Notes: generated from the sequence alone by a model not told the origin. Counted from the first letter of the stretch, positions 12,601 to 23,663 are shown. The stretch is 64,000 bases of DNA from Megalonaias nervosa (GCA_016617855.1 JAECUM010009768.1:1-64000), one strand, 5' to 3'. Translations and numbers: made by a program.

Positions 12601-12849
12601 TCACCAATATGGACGCTGTATGCATACCGAACCTTGAATTTTCAGGTTAAAATATTCGTTTCCTTACATCATATTGACATCTAGGAATTGATTTATCATC
12701 CAATGGGTCTTGGGAAAACTCTCTGATTTGATAATGCACTCTGCATCTATCCGTATTGGACAACTGAATAAGCTGAAGTATGTCCTATCATAGCCAAGCT
12801 TAAATTTATTAACTTATTCGTCCAATTATGAAATTTGCATCTGAAATTC

Positions 12850-13225
12850 TGTCCTCCTGTATACTAACTCTTATTGCTCACAAATTGAAAAGTTACAGCT
12901 TGAAGCAGCCAGACAAGTGACTATCAAAATCTGCAACCAGTGATGTATTTTGTTTCGAAGAAGAAAGGCGAAACATACAAAATGGTTAAAGCTTTTTATA
13001 AAATTAACAACGATCAGTGTCAGGATTATATTCCTGATTTACTCAAACCTTGTTGACGAGACATTGTGTCTAATACTCTGAGAAACTCAAACAATATCAA
13101 TTAATATTGATTAAGAACCTCTCTGTTAAAAACTCGTATACGGCGAAACGTATCAACTCACGGAACGATCTGCCACAATCCGCAAGAAATTGTTCATCAA
13201 TGCTAACCTTCACAACTGAAAGCCC
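12850..13225 (+). pseudogene. LINE C-terminal RT fragment
   Basis: In shifting frames: LEAARQVT, then FYKINNDQCQDYIPDLL near 12990-13040, TLRNSNNIN near 13075, and NSRNDLPQSARNCSSMLTF at 13160-13215. The order matches the C-terminus of non-LTR RT proteins (LEAAR-hVTG, hYKIhN, LRN, WN-x-LP). Stops and frameshifts show that it is dead. Confidence 0.65.
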
Positions 13226-13234
13226 GCGCCCGGT

Positions 13235-13415
13235 TATTTAGCATTCGGTAATAGACAAGCATCTGTGCTATTTACGCTGATTAAGACACAAATGCAGCTA
13301 TTTAGCATTCGGTAATAGACAAGCATCTGTGCTATTTACGCTGATTGAGACACAAATACAGTTATTTAGCATTCGGTAATGCAGACTATTTACGCTGATT
13401 ACGACACAGTTCTCT
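13235..13415. repeat. three-copy tandem repeat, 64 bp period
   Basis: TATTTAGCATTCGGTAAT starts at 13235, 13299 and 13363, exactly 64 bases apart. The third copy has lost the AGACAAGCATCTGTG part. Confidence 0.9.
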
Positions 13416-15140
13416 GAATTAGGAATCATTTAGATGTAATCTTATTGTTTGGCCTTCGTCTTCAGGATTTTCGATATAAAACGACCATCATCGTCTTTTT
13501 TGAATGCAGATTATTTAAAAAAGGCAGGAAATTAGTTTTCACAGATTATCAGCGATGTATATTAATATTGATTCTGGTACAAAGAACAAGCTACAAAAGG
13601 AAATGATGAAAATTTTATAATTAACACAAAAAGATTCACAAACAAATGATTACTTTTGTTCCCATATGCCTACAGTTAGAATCATGCCTACTAATAAACA
13701 CCAAACGCTGTTTTCTTTCTTCATCCGTCTCATTCCATTATACACATGTACTTCACCTGTCATGACTTTTCAACAACCCTTGGTTGCATGCTCATTAATT
13801 AATTAAGTTAATGACAGAGAGCAAATTTGAAGTAAAACGAAAACAACATGTTCCCAATCCTTTTGACTTGTTTACATATTTGTGATTTTATTGGCAATAA
13901 AATATGCACATTTTAGCACGAACTTATATTTTACACATAAGTTTTTAGCTGTGTTATGACTTTATGGTCTTAAAATAAGTAACAAAAATAGCGAAAATCA
14001 GCAAGTTTTTGCGATATTTAAAAACATGATTTATTTCCCTAAAACACAAAGTGAAAAAGTTGAAATAACTTCAAGTATATAAATTAAATCCTAAACAGTT
14101 CTAAAGGTTTTATCAATTCTAAAAGTATAGAGTAATCCGAATGAGTTCCAAGGCATTCCGAATGATCTTAAGTAATGTGCTGATGTACAAACAATACTGA
14201 AGATTCAAAATGAATTAATCGAAAAAGTCTTTAATTCACAGTAATTCCGTAACAATTATAATTCCAAATATTTTAAAGTGAATTCACAGTAATTTCATAA
14301 CAGCTATTAAATATCCAAATAGTCTTTTCATGAAGTAATTCAGTGACAGCAAATTTAATCTCTAAATTAATTTACATTAATTTCGTAATAGCTATAAACT
14401 CAATTAATTTGGATAGCCCAAGCACCGTAATTCCAACGAAAAATGATTAAATTAAATAAACGAATCCTCTCAATATAACGGAATATTTTCTGAGACTGCT
14501 TTTACTGCTAAGAATGCCTAATTCTACTTAATAATTCTCTTTGGATTGCTAAATTGAAATAGACAGCGTCGCATATCTATAATCTCAACTGTCAACAGAT
14601 TAGCTATTTTAACACTGACTAATCAGGAATTAGGTAATGCTCTTCTTTCAAAACTCATGTCATGAAATCAGATCACGTGATGTTTACTTGAATTATATTA
14701 CATCTCAACCTTGAACCTCATGAATGAATTTATGTACTGTACATGAATGACTCATCTTTAAAGTGCGAACTTACGATCGACAAGAAAAATGTTGTTTAAA
14801 ATGTTCTTAACTAAATAACCCTTACAAAGTATATTCATAAAAATTATACACATAATGCAGATAAACACAACAGCTGAAATAAAACTTATTGCCAACTTAC
14901 GAAGTTCATGCAACTTATTTCGTTTAAATAAGTTTTCGTCTAATATAGTATTTCTTTTAATTATCAAACTAAAGCTAGTAATAATACAGTAACTGATAAA
15001 AGTTTCTGTTTTGAGCATTTTGACATTCCTATTGATGACAATACAGAATCTGATAAAACCTTTATATTTTGGCTACCTTTACATTCCTGTTGATGAAAAT
15101 ACAGTTAGCCAGGGTATGAAAATAGTCACGAAGTGCATAT
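13416..15140. other. AT-rich host non-coding sequence
   Basis: No protein-like frame and no recognised repeat family. The 14100-14420 stretch has loosely repeated AATTCACAGTAATTYCGTAAC phrases, a possible diverged short tandem repeat. Confidence 0.4.
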
Positions 15141-15144
15141 GCTC

Positions 15145-15535
15145 CTGGTTTAACCACCACTATAGCTCAAACGATACAACCACTACTACAGCTCAATGAT
15201 ACAACCACCACTATAGCTCAGATTATATAACCACCACTACGGTTATATGAGACAACCATCACAACAGCTCGAAGGATACAACCACCACTACAACTCGATG
15301 ATACAATCACCACTATAGATTAATGATGCAAACACCACTATAGCTCAAAGATACAACCACCACTATAGCTAAAATATACAACCAACATTATAGCTCCACG
15401 ATACAACCAACACTATAACTCAACGATACAGCCAACACTATAGATCAATGATACAACTACCACTATAGCTCTATGATACAACCACCACTATAGCTTTGTG
15501 ATACTACCACAACTATAGCTCAGAGATGCAACATA
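15145..15535. repeat. minisatellite, ~25-26 bp unit, about 15 copies
   Basis: Imperfect tandem copies of ACAACCACCACTATAGCTCA plus a short GATG-rich spacer run through this interval. Confidence 0.9.
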
Positions 15536-15722
15536 AAATGCCCACATACAATGTCAAATATAAAGCCCCATGTGGGTTTATTTATGAAGCAGGATGATAC
15601 TTTGCCAATTATCAAAGAAATTCAATGACACTGATGTCAAGAACTTCATACAGTTCAGTATTTGAAATTATTTGGTTCCTTTTATCACTTGCAAGAGTCA
15701 TGTCATTTACACAAATACCCTC

Positions 15723-15724
<2 letters not shown>

Positions 15725-15789
<65 letters not shown>
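15725..15789. repeat. (CA)n microsatellite
   Basis: More than 30 CA units. The open frame over it is only a Cys-Val repeat and is not regarded as a gene. Confidence 0.97.
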
Positions 15790-15791
<2 letters not shown>

Positions 15792-15899
15792 AAAACAATA
15801 ATAAAAACTCAACATAACTGACAGCAATATACTGGACTTCATATCTGTATCTAATTTCTTGTGTTCCCATTGTGTGGAACGTCTTAATTTAGTCATATC

Positions 15900-16390
15900 C
15901 GTTTCTACTTATATTCATCCAACCTACCGTCTCTCCCAGAAAGCGTCCAAAAGTCCTGAAATGAATACTTAACACAAATAAATGAAATCTGCTGGGACTT
16001 GTCTTCCACACATTCATAATCGGATTAGATTTTCGGGCCATAACAGAAATTTCTAACTATAACACGCAGAATGTATTATTTTAATATGTTGTGTGTCCGT
16101 TTGTCAGTTATTGACCTCATTTTTACACAATAGCTAGGGTCGTCCACCACGCACAAGTACCAAACTTTGTAAATGAAATGATCTTGTGGTAAGGAAGAAT
16201 ATTTGCATAATAACTAAAGGTCCAGACCATGCGTGTGGAGAGCTTTCACATAAGGCTTGGACGAGGCTTATTAATTTTGAGACCAAAGAGTCAAAGGTCA
16301 AGGCCATTGTGGCTCAGAGAAAGTTGGGGTTTCCAGAATAACCATTATTTTTATGTTCCTTGACCAAACTTTGTGGAAGGTTTACACATT
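15900..16390. other. host non-coding sequence flanking the minisatellite
   Basis: Contains ACCAAACTTTGT phrases and AAGGTCAAGGCCATTG-like text often seen in dispersed molluscan repeats. No gene recognised. Confidence 0.4.
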
Positions 16391-16391
16391 T

Positions 16392-17289
16392 TGTAAAAGA
16401 GTAACATATAGCCTCTAGGAACCAAAGAGTAACATATAGCATCTAGGGTCCAAAGAGTAACATATAGACTCTAGGGTCCAAAGAGTAACATATAGACTCT
16501 AGGGTCCAAAGAGTAACATATAGATTCTAGGGTCCAAAGAGTAACATATAGCCTCTAGGGTCCAAAGAGTAACATATAGCCTCTAGGGTCCAAAGAGTAA
16601 CATATAGACTCTAGGGTCCAAAGAGTAACATATAGACTCTAGGGTCCAAACTTTGTGGAAGGTTGAAAAGAGTAACATATAGCCTCCAGGGTCCAAAGAG
16701 TAACATATAGATTCTAGGGTCCAAAGAGTAACATATAGACTCTAGGGTCCAAAGAATAACATATAGCCTCTAGGGTCCAAAGAGTAACATATAGACTCTA
16801 GGGTCCAAAGAGTAACATATAGCCTCTAGGGTCCAAAGAGTAACATATAGACTCTAGGGTCCAAAGAATAACATAAAGCATCTAGGGTCCAAAGAGTAAC
16901 ATATAGACTCTAGGGTCCAAAGAATAACATATAGCATCTAGGGTCCAAAGAGTAACATATAGACTCTAGGGTCCTAAGAGTAACATATAGACTCTAGGGT
17001 CCAAACTTTGTGGAAGGTTGAAAAGAGTAGCATATAGACTCTAGGGTCCAAACTTTGTGGAAGGTTGAAAAGATTAACATATAGACTCTAGGGTCCAAAG
17101 AATAACATAAAGCATCTAGGGTCCAAAGAGTAACATATAGACTCTAGGGTCCAAAGAGTAACATATAGCCTCTAGGGTCCAAAGAGTAACATATAGCCTT
17201 TAGGGTCCAAAGAGTAACATATAGACTGTAGGGTCCAAACTTTGTGGAAGGTTGAAAAGAGTAACATATAGCCTCTAGGGACCAAAGAA
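16392..17289. repeat. 28 bp minisatellite, roughly 30 copies
   Basis: The unit is AGAGTAACATATAGACTCTA followed by GGGTCCAA (28 bp). Variants differ at the ACTC/CCTC/CATC position and at GAG/GAA. At least four copies carry an extra ACTTTGTGGAAGGTTGAAA insert. That insert also occurs once in the unique flank at about 16366, which suggests the array grew from this local sequence. Confidence 0.95.
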
Positions 17290-18440
17290 TTCCTTGTGAT
17301 TAAGAAAAAACAAATGGTTTCTATGCATGATATTCAGTTCAAGATAGCACTTGTTGACCAAAGGTTGGATTGTAATCTCCAAAGTCAGATAAAACCCAAC
17401 AAGTGCCTACATAGAGGAATATTAGACACAGGTAGGCGTATCATGCTTCATCCACAGAACTCTTGCATACAAAATTTAATTCTTTTGACTTTGAATGTTT
17501 TACAGAAACCATGGTAACACGACTGAGCAAAAACCAATAGAGGTAGACCAATACAATCTGGCAAGCATATTTAGATGACATGATTCATGCCATTGTAGCA
17601 TTTTTTTCACATTTATTTGACATTAACCTTTTGGATTAATTCTGGTTGGTCTGCAGGGTCGCATGTTTTGCAAACATAATTCTTGTCAACACAATCTTCC
17701 CACTAACATTTCAAGTTAGACTAAATGTTCTTACTGTTGACCTCATTTCTGGCCATGTCTCTCATTCTCATACATGTAGCTATATCTCTTACACATCCAG
17801 CAAATGTATATATTTTCTCATTAATATTACCCACTTTATCATTCTAACAAATACACACATCAAAGGACGACTTCATCATTTTTCCTACTTCAGCCACGTC
17901 ATGAAATGCTGTAGCTGAAATGTTCATTCTGATGACAGTCTCTGACACCAGTACAATTTTTGTCGGCTAAGAATTCTTTCAAGGGATGTAGGAAAATATA
18001 CAATATTGGTATGATCACTAACCCACCACTAAAACGTTTACCGAATTTACTACATAAAGAATGAGTTTAGTACACCCTGTAGTGTTTTATGACACTCCTA
18101 TCACTGAGCCACTGTGGTTCCTGTCTCCATTAGGCGCTTCTTACCTCTACGCATATAGTAGGAGCCATGATAAAAAAATGCATTGAGGAGCGGGGGCTTA
18201 TATAAGAAATATATGTACTTTATAAAGTGCCCGTTTACATATATCTCAAAAATAAGTCCGGACGAAATTATAAATGCAGTCATAACCGTAATACACAATA
18301 TGTAAATGAATACCGCAAAACACATTTTTGAGCATGCGCCATGGGTCACAGTCCCAATGGCGTCTGTAGTAGGGGTTGGGTTGGTTTTTAGGTATCATAT
18401 AGGTACAAGAATGAAAGGTCTCGAAAACACTATTTCAAAC
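17290..18440. other. host non-coding sequence left of the Maverick element
   Basis: No gene recognised. Short open frames here lack motifs. The six bases before the element (18435-18440, TCAAAC) do not match the six after it (34053-34058, ATACGG). Confidence 0.5.
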
Positions 18441-18757
18441 AGTAGTAAGGGAAAAGGCAGATTCTAGCCCAAGAACTCTTTCCACCCCTCTCTACCCTCC
18501 AAACAAATACAAATTACCCCTCTCGAGACCCTAAAATTTCCACCCAAACGATTTTTTTTTTATTTTCTCAAAACCAAAAGGCGGATTCTAGCCCAGATAT
18601 ATTTTGAGATTAAATGAGCCCATCCCCAGACTACTACAGTAATGCAGTCTGGAAAATCAATACTCTACAGTGTTTTGCTTGTAACAGATGTTGCCTCATG
18701 TACGCAGCCTGAAAAATCAATAATACATTTATCAGCCAAGCCAGGTATACATGTTTT

Positions 18758-18870
18758 AGAACATTCCAGAAAACGCCCACGCAAAATGACTCATAATCAT
18801 GGCATTTCTAGAATGTCATAATCACATGGAATTTCTAGAAAACGCTCACGCAGATCTATTAGTATATAAG
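18758..18870 (+). promoter_or_regulatory. stress/immediate-early-like promoter module in left TIR
   Basis: In order: a perfect three-unit heat-shock element (nGAAnnTTCnnGAAn) at 18758-18772; an EGR-type site CGCCCACGC at 18774-18782; an AP-1 site TGACTCA at 18787-18793; TTCTAGAA at 18806-18813 and 18833-18840; a one-mismatch EGR-type site at 18843-18851; and TATATAAG at 18863-18870. The same order is conserved in the right repeat. The motif matches are direct; function and inward direction of transcription are inferred. Confidence 0.55.
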
Positions 18871-18929
18871 GCAGGTAAAATTTCCTTCTGAGGCACTTTC
18901 AAGAGGACGTCTTCACCGAGCGGAATCAA

Positions 18930-18935
18930 GTAAGT
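18930..18935 (+). promoter_or_regulatory. consensus 5' splice donor GTAAGT in left TIR
   Basis: CAA|GTAAGT lies about 65 bases downstream of the TATA box and is repeated identically in the right TIR. If the TATA box is used, it could end a short untranslated leader exon. The acceptor was not identified. Confidence 0.3.
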
Positions 18936-18957
18936 GGCATTTTTCATATATTATTTT

Positions 18958-19473
18958 CTAATGTTTAGATAATATTTCATACCCTATCATTATCATACTT
19001 TTTTGATAATCTTTTTCATACTTGCTGACTCTCATTGGTAGAATATCTGTTAATATACTGTCAATAATACGAAACTCACGTATCAAATCGTCCATATCAT
19101 ATTTTATACCCCGCAAGTAAGATCGTATCTGATCAAGTAATTTTTTATAGGTGATACTAGCCGTTTGGCAACTACTTTTTTAGTCGCGAATCGAGGTTCT
19201 ATCTTTTTACACGCTGTTGTAAGAGAAACACCAATGCCCGATATTATTAACAAAAACGGGTTTAATGATGCACCACTCGAAATTATACCAGATCCGGTCA
19301 ATAACAGCGGTAAATATGATATTGCTCGAAGTATTTTGGTATAGTATTTGTAACATTTTTTCACGCACCAAAGTTTTTTATGATAAAATTTGTAATATTG
19401 CATTAGAGCGTCCACATCTTGTTTTGGAATTTCTTTTGAAATGCGATTGAAATCAAATATATATTTTTTTCAT
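18958..19473 (-). pseudogene. Maverick two-segment membrane protein, frameshifted
   Basis: The longest open part (19415-19104) starts at a GTG and has LWCVKKCYKYY followed by two hydrophobic segments around LLLTGSGIISSG and FLLIISGIGVSL. It resembles a small membrane protein often found in cnidarian and molluscan Mavericks; its function is unknown. The only well-placed ATG (19473, preceded by TTATATA) is out of frame because of the seven-base A run at 19470-19464. A second frame change near 19110 leads to a charged tail ending at the TAG at 18958. The full gene would encode about 170 residues. With two shifts it is classed as broken. Confidence 0.7.
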
Positions 19474-19513
19474 TATATAATATTAGTTTACAACAATGCT
19501 GGTTCTGGTTTGA

Positions 19514-20632
19514 TTAAGTAATTATTTGTGGTGTTTCAGCTACAAATTCCAAACACCACCAGTAAGACGTTGCGGTTATTGTTTGATCATCTGCTTCCAG
19601 TAAAAATATTTCTTCAGCATCTTTATTTAACACTATAGATACAACTCCAGAGAAAGCATCGGTTGAAAGACGCCATGGAAATGTTGTAGTATAAATTTTA
19701 AACTTTGCAGAGCTAAAGATAGATAGTCTATAAACACCAGTAACTTCTGCGGTATATCTAATAGTGTTATTTTGCTGTGACCATGTTGCTAATCCTGATG
19801 CTACCGTGTACACGATATTTTTAATTTGTCTGTGTGGAATTTTAATCAGATTAGTTTTTTGAACAATATTAGGTATTCCACTGACAATGTCTTTGAGTTT
19901 CGTGTTAACGTCGGCTAGTTTTATGTCAACGGTTGGTTGTTCCTCAAAAAATTCTTTAAAGGGTTTGTTTATATTTCTACGAAAATTTAAGAACGTTTCT
20001 ACGTGTCTAGAAAAAGTAGCACTAAGTGTAGTCATTTCATCACCGATTGTTTTTAACGAAGTTGAAATAGGAATTTCCTTATCATCAACATACTTTTTCG
20101 TTGCAGCATCAAAATCATATTCCGGTGTTCTAAGATTATTAATACCGTTATTGTTCATGTTGAGAAATGCACGCATTATGCCACCGTTGGCCAATACGTA
20201 CTTAGATTCTTGATCATCGACATATTTTTTTGTTGCGGCGTCTGTATCTGAGGCTGGGTTTCCAAGGTCTATAATTTTATTTTGATTCATAATAATGCTA
20301 TCCGTGAATGAATCACCAGCTTTTTTGACATAATCGTTAATCGAGTTACCGGAATCTTGTATCTTACCTTGATTAGTAAAAGTAACAATATTATTAACAA
20401 CCGCTGTGGGAATTCGTACAAGTACATTTGACAGTTGTACATTACTCGTCTTTAATCGTCCTTGTTTATCCTAGAAAATAACAACTTCATTTTGATCCAC
20501 ACTTGTGAGATTTAATAAATTATCAATCTCATTTCTTAGCTGATCAAGAGTTGCGTACTTAGATAAGTCACCTTGAAAACCTTCAGTCAATAAATCTCCT
20601 GTTAATGTTCCAAATTTTGTATAGTAGCTCAT
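19514..20632 (-). pseudogene. phage-tail-fiber-like protein with one internal stop
   Basis: The frame from the ATG at 20632 to the stop at 19514 is continuous (372 codons) except for a TAG at 20473-20471 (codon 54). The part after the stop is open from an ATG at 20290 (258 residues). It contains two copies of the tail-fiber motif: KIIDLGNPASDTDAATKKYV and a second NLRTPEYDFDAATKKYVDD. The C-terminal ~100 residues are beta-rich with aromatic residues, like a receptor-binding knob. It probably forms a trimeric spike on the virion, by analogy with phage fibers. It is divergently transcribed from the ATPase gene across 68 bases. Confidence 0.8.
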
Positions 20633-20700
20633 TATTTATTGTCCTGCATAAAATTGTCAACATTAGTTAGTTTAATATTACATAAAATTATATAACAACG
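20633..20700. promoter_or_regulatory. divergent intergenic promoter region (fiber / ATPase)
   Basis: Sixty-eight AT-rich bases separate the two start codons. AATAAATA abuts the minus-strand ATG and TTATATAAC precedes the plus-strand ATG, both variants of the start-proximal motif seen throughout the element. Confidence 0.45.
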
Positions 20701-21296
20701 ATGGCGACGATATTAAACTTTGATACAGAGCGGTTGGTGAAACATAAACATAACAATGAACTTCCAGATTGTCATTATCTTATTGTTGGGCGAACTGGAT
20801 CTGGAAAAACAAATCTGCTGATGAACTTACTTCTCGGCGATAATTTTAACTACGATCGAGTTTATATTTATACAATTAATCCGCAGCAAGATAAGTACGA
20901 GCTACTAAGCAAATATGACAAACTTCGTGATAAACTTAACGCTGGAGATTATATCTTTTTGATATTCCGCTAAATAATACGGAGATGAACAAAATAAGAT
21001 CGTATTTTTCACTGTCACGTAATAAGAAATGTAATTCTGTTTATTTGGCTCAAGGTTTTTATAATGTTGATAGATTTATTCGGCGAAATACTGGTTGTTT
21101 TATATTATTTCCGGGACTGGACAATGTTGACGTTAGAAATATCCCGAACGAGCAATGCAGTGATGTAACAAAAGATAAATTTATCGAATTATATCATAGA
21201 GCTACAAAGGACAAATATAACTTTTTCTTATTTAGTAAACTTGCAAATGATCGAACTAAAATGTTTCGCTGTTGTATTGACATTTACTTACAGTAA
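20701..21296 (+). pseudogene. packaging ATPase (FtsK/HerA-type), broken
   Basis: The first frame (20701-20973) carries a clear Walker A motif, VGRTGSGKTNLL, at residues 28-39. The second part (to 21296) continues in another frame and contains YFSLSRNKKCNSVYLAQGFY, typical of the sensor region of Maverick genome-packaging ATPases. The frames change near 20955. Between them the Asp-rich Walker B motif expected in the family is absent, and the total (~195 residues) is short of the usual ~230-260. A small deletion together with a frameshift is inferred. The enzyme normally pumps DNA into the procapsid; this copy cannot be active. Confidence 0.85.
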
Positions 21297-21343
21297 TATG
21301 TTTTCCACTTCTTTAAATTTTATAAAATTTATATATAATAATT

Positions 21344-22449
21344 ATGGATAAACGAGCAAAATATAGAAAATATATAGAAGATCTAAAAAAACTTGCTCAA
21401 TCTCAAGCAGAATTTAAGCAAAAAGTACAGCAAGCACGACGTGGACAAGTAACTGCTGCAGAAACAACAGCTACGATTCTCAAACCAGTTACTGAAGCAC
21501 TTCTTGGAAAACAACCTGAAACTAAACCACAATCAGAAGAAGAACTTAAGCAACTGCAGGAAAAAGGTTTGGTTGGATTAGTTAAAGAACAACAAGAAGC
21601 GGCTGCTGCAAAAATTATTGCTAGATCTGACGAGGAAAAAAGAATGTTGGCTGAGGCACTTGTAAGGAACATTGCTGATCCCGCCGCTAGGCAAGCTGAA
21701 CTAAACCGGCTGATCAATAATCCGATTTTATTTGAAAGAAGATTAGCAGAATTAACTTCACATGAAATTAGGACTATATTAGGAAAATTATCAGAAAAAA
21801 TAGAGGAAATTGAAAAAGAGCAAGAAAGAGTCGGCGAGTTAACAGTAAAGTTTATGGAAATTGGTGAAAAATAATTTTTTTTAGAAAAAAAAGCAAATGA
21901 TAAAATAACAGATGAGGAATATAATGATTTTTTAAAAGATAATATAACTGATATTAATAAAATAAGAACTTGGCCAAAAGAAAAATACGACGAACTTATT
22001 GTTATATTAAATAAAATAATAACAGACAGTAATGATGCTAACAAAGAATTAGATAAAGCCATAAAAGAAGACGATATGCTTCCGCTCTTTGATATAATTA
22101 GGAAAGGTGTTATCGCTCATACTTTCACATAACAGCTGATGCTAACAGAGAAAAAGAGTATGGTAAGGGGTGGAATTTTCATAGGAAATTTAAATCAGTC
22201 GATGAAAATCGCGTTAAAAAATATAGAGAAGCTGTAAGAGTAAAAACTGGAACAGGTGTAAAAATATTTACATCAACTGCTGAAATGATAGGCAGATTAA
22301 TGCTGTTGATATCATCAAAAGAAGCTGGTAATATTAGTGTTGAAATTGACAATGAAATTATTGATATACTTGATCATCTAAGATCGGAAAATTTATTAAC
22401 ATCTGACGAGTATGAAACTTTACACCGCGACTTAATCTCGGCGATTTAA
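21344..22449 (+). pseudogene. coiled-coil Maverick protein, one stop and one frameshift
   Basis: The first 176 residues (21344-21874) are highly charged and helical, rich in Glu, Lys, Gln and Ala, consistent with a coiled coil. After an in-frame TAA (21872-21874) the same frame continues, with NDKITDEEYNDFLKD, to a stop at 22130-22132. It then continues in the next frame, ending at 22449 with LTSDEYETLHRDLISAI. LTDEEY/LTSDEY phrases occur twice, suggesting two related helical repeats. The full gene would encode about 367 residues. I do not recognise a named function. Its position between ATPase and penton suggests a structural or assembly role. Confidence 0.7.
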
Positions 22450-22474
22450 TTTTGTAAAAATATAATAAATAACA

Positions 22475-23221
22475 ATGTCAAAAACATTATTGCTAGACTC
22501 TAGTACAACCGCAAAAGATAGCGCAAATTTTTCAGTAAATTATATTCCGCCAATACAACTTGATACTGAGAAACAGTATGAAATTGGATTAATTTCTTGT
22601 ACTTGCTGGAATGCTATGGCTAACGTAAAAACTGGTGTCAATGATGAGATTGCAATTATTTCAATAAGAGACACGCAATGGAAATCATTTAAAATTCCAC
22701 AAGGAGCTTATAATATCAATGATATAAATAAGACGATAAAAGAGCTTATGCAAAAAGAGAAGATGAAACCTGATAATTTCGAGTTAGCAGCGAATTATAA
22801 CACGTTACGAGCTAGAATGGCAATACAAAATATGTCAGTTAGTTTTATATCACCAAGAAGTATCGCACCACTGATAGGATTTGAACATAGAGAGTATTAT
22901 TTAGATCCTAATGAACCTATTACATTTGACGGTGAACTGCCGGTAAATATAACTGACGTAAATACAATATTAGTAAATTGCTCTATTGCTTCTGGATCTT
23001 ACTCAGCCCAGGGCAGTAAAGGGCAAACGATTTATAGTTTCTCGCCAGATGTTCCACCAGGTTCTCTCATGCAAATTACTCCGCGTCATATTATATATTA
23101 TCCGTTAAATGTTGAAAATCAAATAACAAGTATAACAATGCAATTAACATATCAATCCGGACGACAGTTGGAACTAAACAACGAGGTTGTTACTAATTAT
23201 TTACACTTGCGTGCGCAATAG
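22475..23221 (+). CDS. minor capsid (penton) protein
   Basis: An intact 248-residue frame beginning LLLDSSTTAKDSANFSV and continuing YIPPIQL and YEIGLISCTCWNA, matching the N-terminal part of the Maverick/adintovirus penton (single jelly-roll minor capsid protein). The rest alternates beta-strand-like segments, such as IIYYPLNVENQITSITMQLT near the C-terminus. It would form pentamers at the icosahedral vertices. The start is the ATG with TATAATAAATAACA just upstream; the first codons fit the family. The stop is TAG. It lies upstream of the basic protein and the major capsid gene in the usual morphogenesis block. Confidence 0.88.
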   Translation: MSKTLLLDSSTTAKDSANFSVNYIPPIQLDTEKQYEIGLISCTCWNAMANVKTGVNDEIAIISIRDTQWKSFKIPQGAYNINDINKTIKELMQKEKMKPDNFELAANYNTLRARMAIQNMSVSFISPRSIAPLIGFEHREYYLDPNEPITFDGELPVNITDVNTILVNCSIASGSYSAQGSKGQTIYSFSPDVPPGSLMQITPRHIIYYPLNVENQITSITMQLTYQSGRQLELNNEVVTNYLHLRAQ

Positions 23222-23261
23222 CTTCGCTATCGACAATAAAAGTTATATAACCTCAGATATA

Positions 23262-23636
23262 ATGAAGCAGAGAAAAAAAAATTATCGAAGAAAAATAGTA
23301 GGAGGATTGTTTGGAAATATATTTACTAAAGTTATTGAAAATGTTCCGGGAATCGCGCGTAAAGTTGCACCATTTGCACTTGACGCAGGTAAAGCTTTTG
23401 CAACTGGAGCCGCATCTGTCGCTGGAACTGCGGTGGGACAAAAAATAGCTGATAAAATAAAAGGTGATCCACAACGTGGATTGCCGTCTACATCTGAGAT
23501 AAAACAAGCTATATCAGAAATCGCTCCAACAAAAAAAACTCAACGTGCTATGATAACAACAACGAAAACACTTTTATCACAGAAAGGCGAGCAGATTATA
23601 CAAAAATTAATATCTAAAGTAACGGCACCGCAATAA
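23262..23636 (+). CDS. small basic glycine/alanine-rich virion protein
   Basis: 124 residues starting MKQRKKNYRRK, chosen because the ATG follows a TATATAACCTCAGATATA leader and begins the charged N-terminus. After the basic head comes an amphipathic glycine/alanine region (GLFGNIFTKVIENVPGIARK, later GKAFATGAASVAGTAVGQ). The pattern resembles adenovirus pVI/core-type proteins and the membrane-active proteins proposed in adintoviruses. A role in DNA binding or membrane disruption is inference. It sits between the penton (40 bases upstream) and the major capsid protein (27 bases downstream). Confidence 0.7.
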   Translation: MKQRKKNYRRKIVGGLFGNIFTKVIENVPGIARKVAPFALDAGKAFATGAASVAGTAVGQKIADKIKGDPQRGLPSTSEIKQAISEIAPTKKTQRAMITTTKTLLSQKGEQIIQKLISKVTAPQ

Positions 23637-23663
23637 AATTTTGTATAACCTAATAAATAAAAA

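Larger units (their letters stand above)
18441..18956. repeat. left terminal inverted repeat
   Basis: The reverse complement of 33546-34052 aligns over its full length. The inner ~325 bases differ at only four positions; the outer ~190 bases differ by many substitutions and small indels. The end begins with a short tandem AGTAGT, in keeping with the short terminal tandem repeats described for Polintons. In protein-primed elements these repeats are the replication origins. The inner end stops two bases before the first gene's stop codon (18958). Confidence 0.95.

Noticed and set aside
15612..15896. 94-residue open frame with a Cys-Val repeat
   Set aside because: It is created by the (CA)n tract and has no flanking coding signal.
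16392..17289. CRISPR-like array
   Set aside because: Units of 28 bp abut directly without unique spacers, and the context is eukaryotic. It is a minisatellite.
18893..18925. Downstream promoter element (GGACGTC) in the TIR leader
   Set aside because: GGACGT fits the loose consensus, but its distance from the start predicted by the TATA box is wrong, so it was not annotated.
21403..22062. 219-residue minus-strand frame
   Set aside because: It is antisense to the coiled-coil gene, Ser/Leu/Phe-rich as expected for the complement of Glu/Lys/Ala codons.
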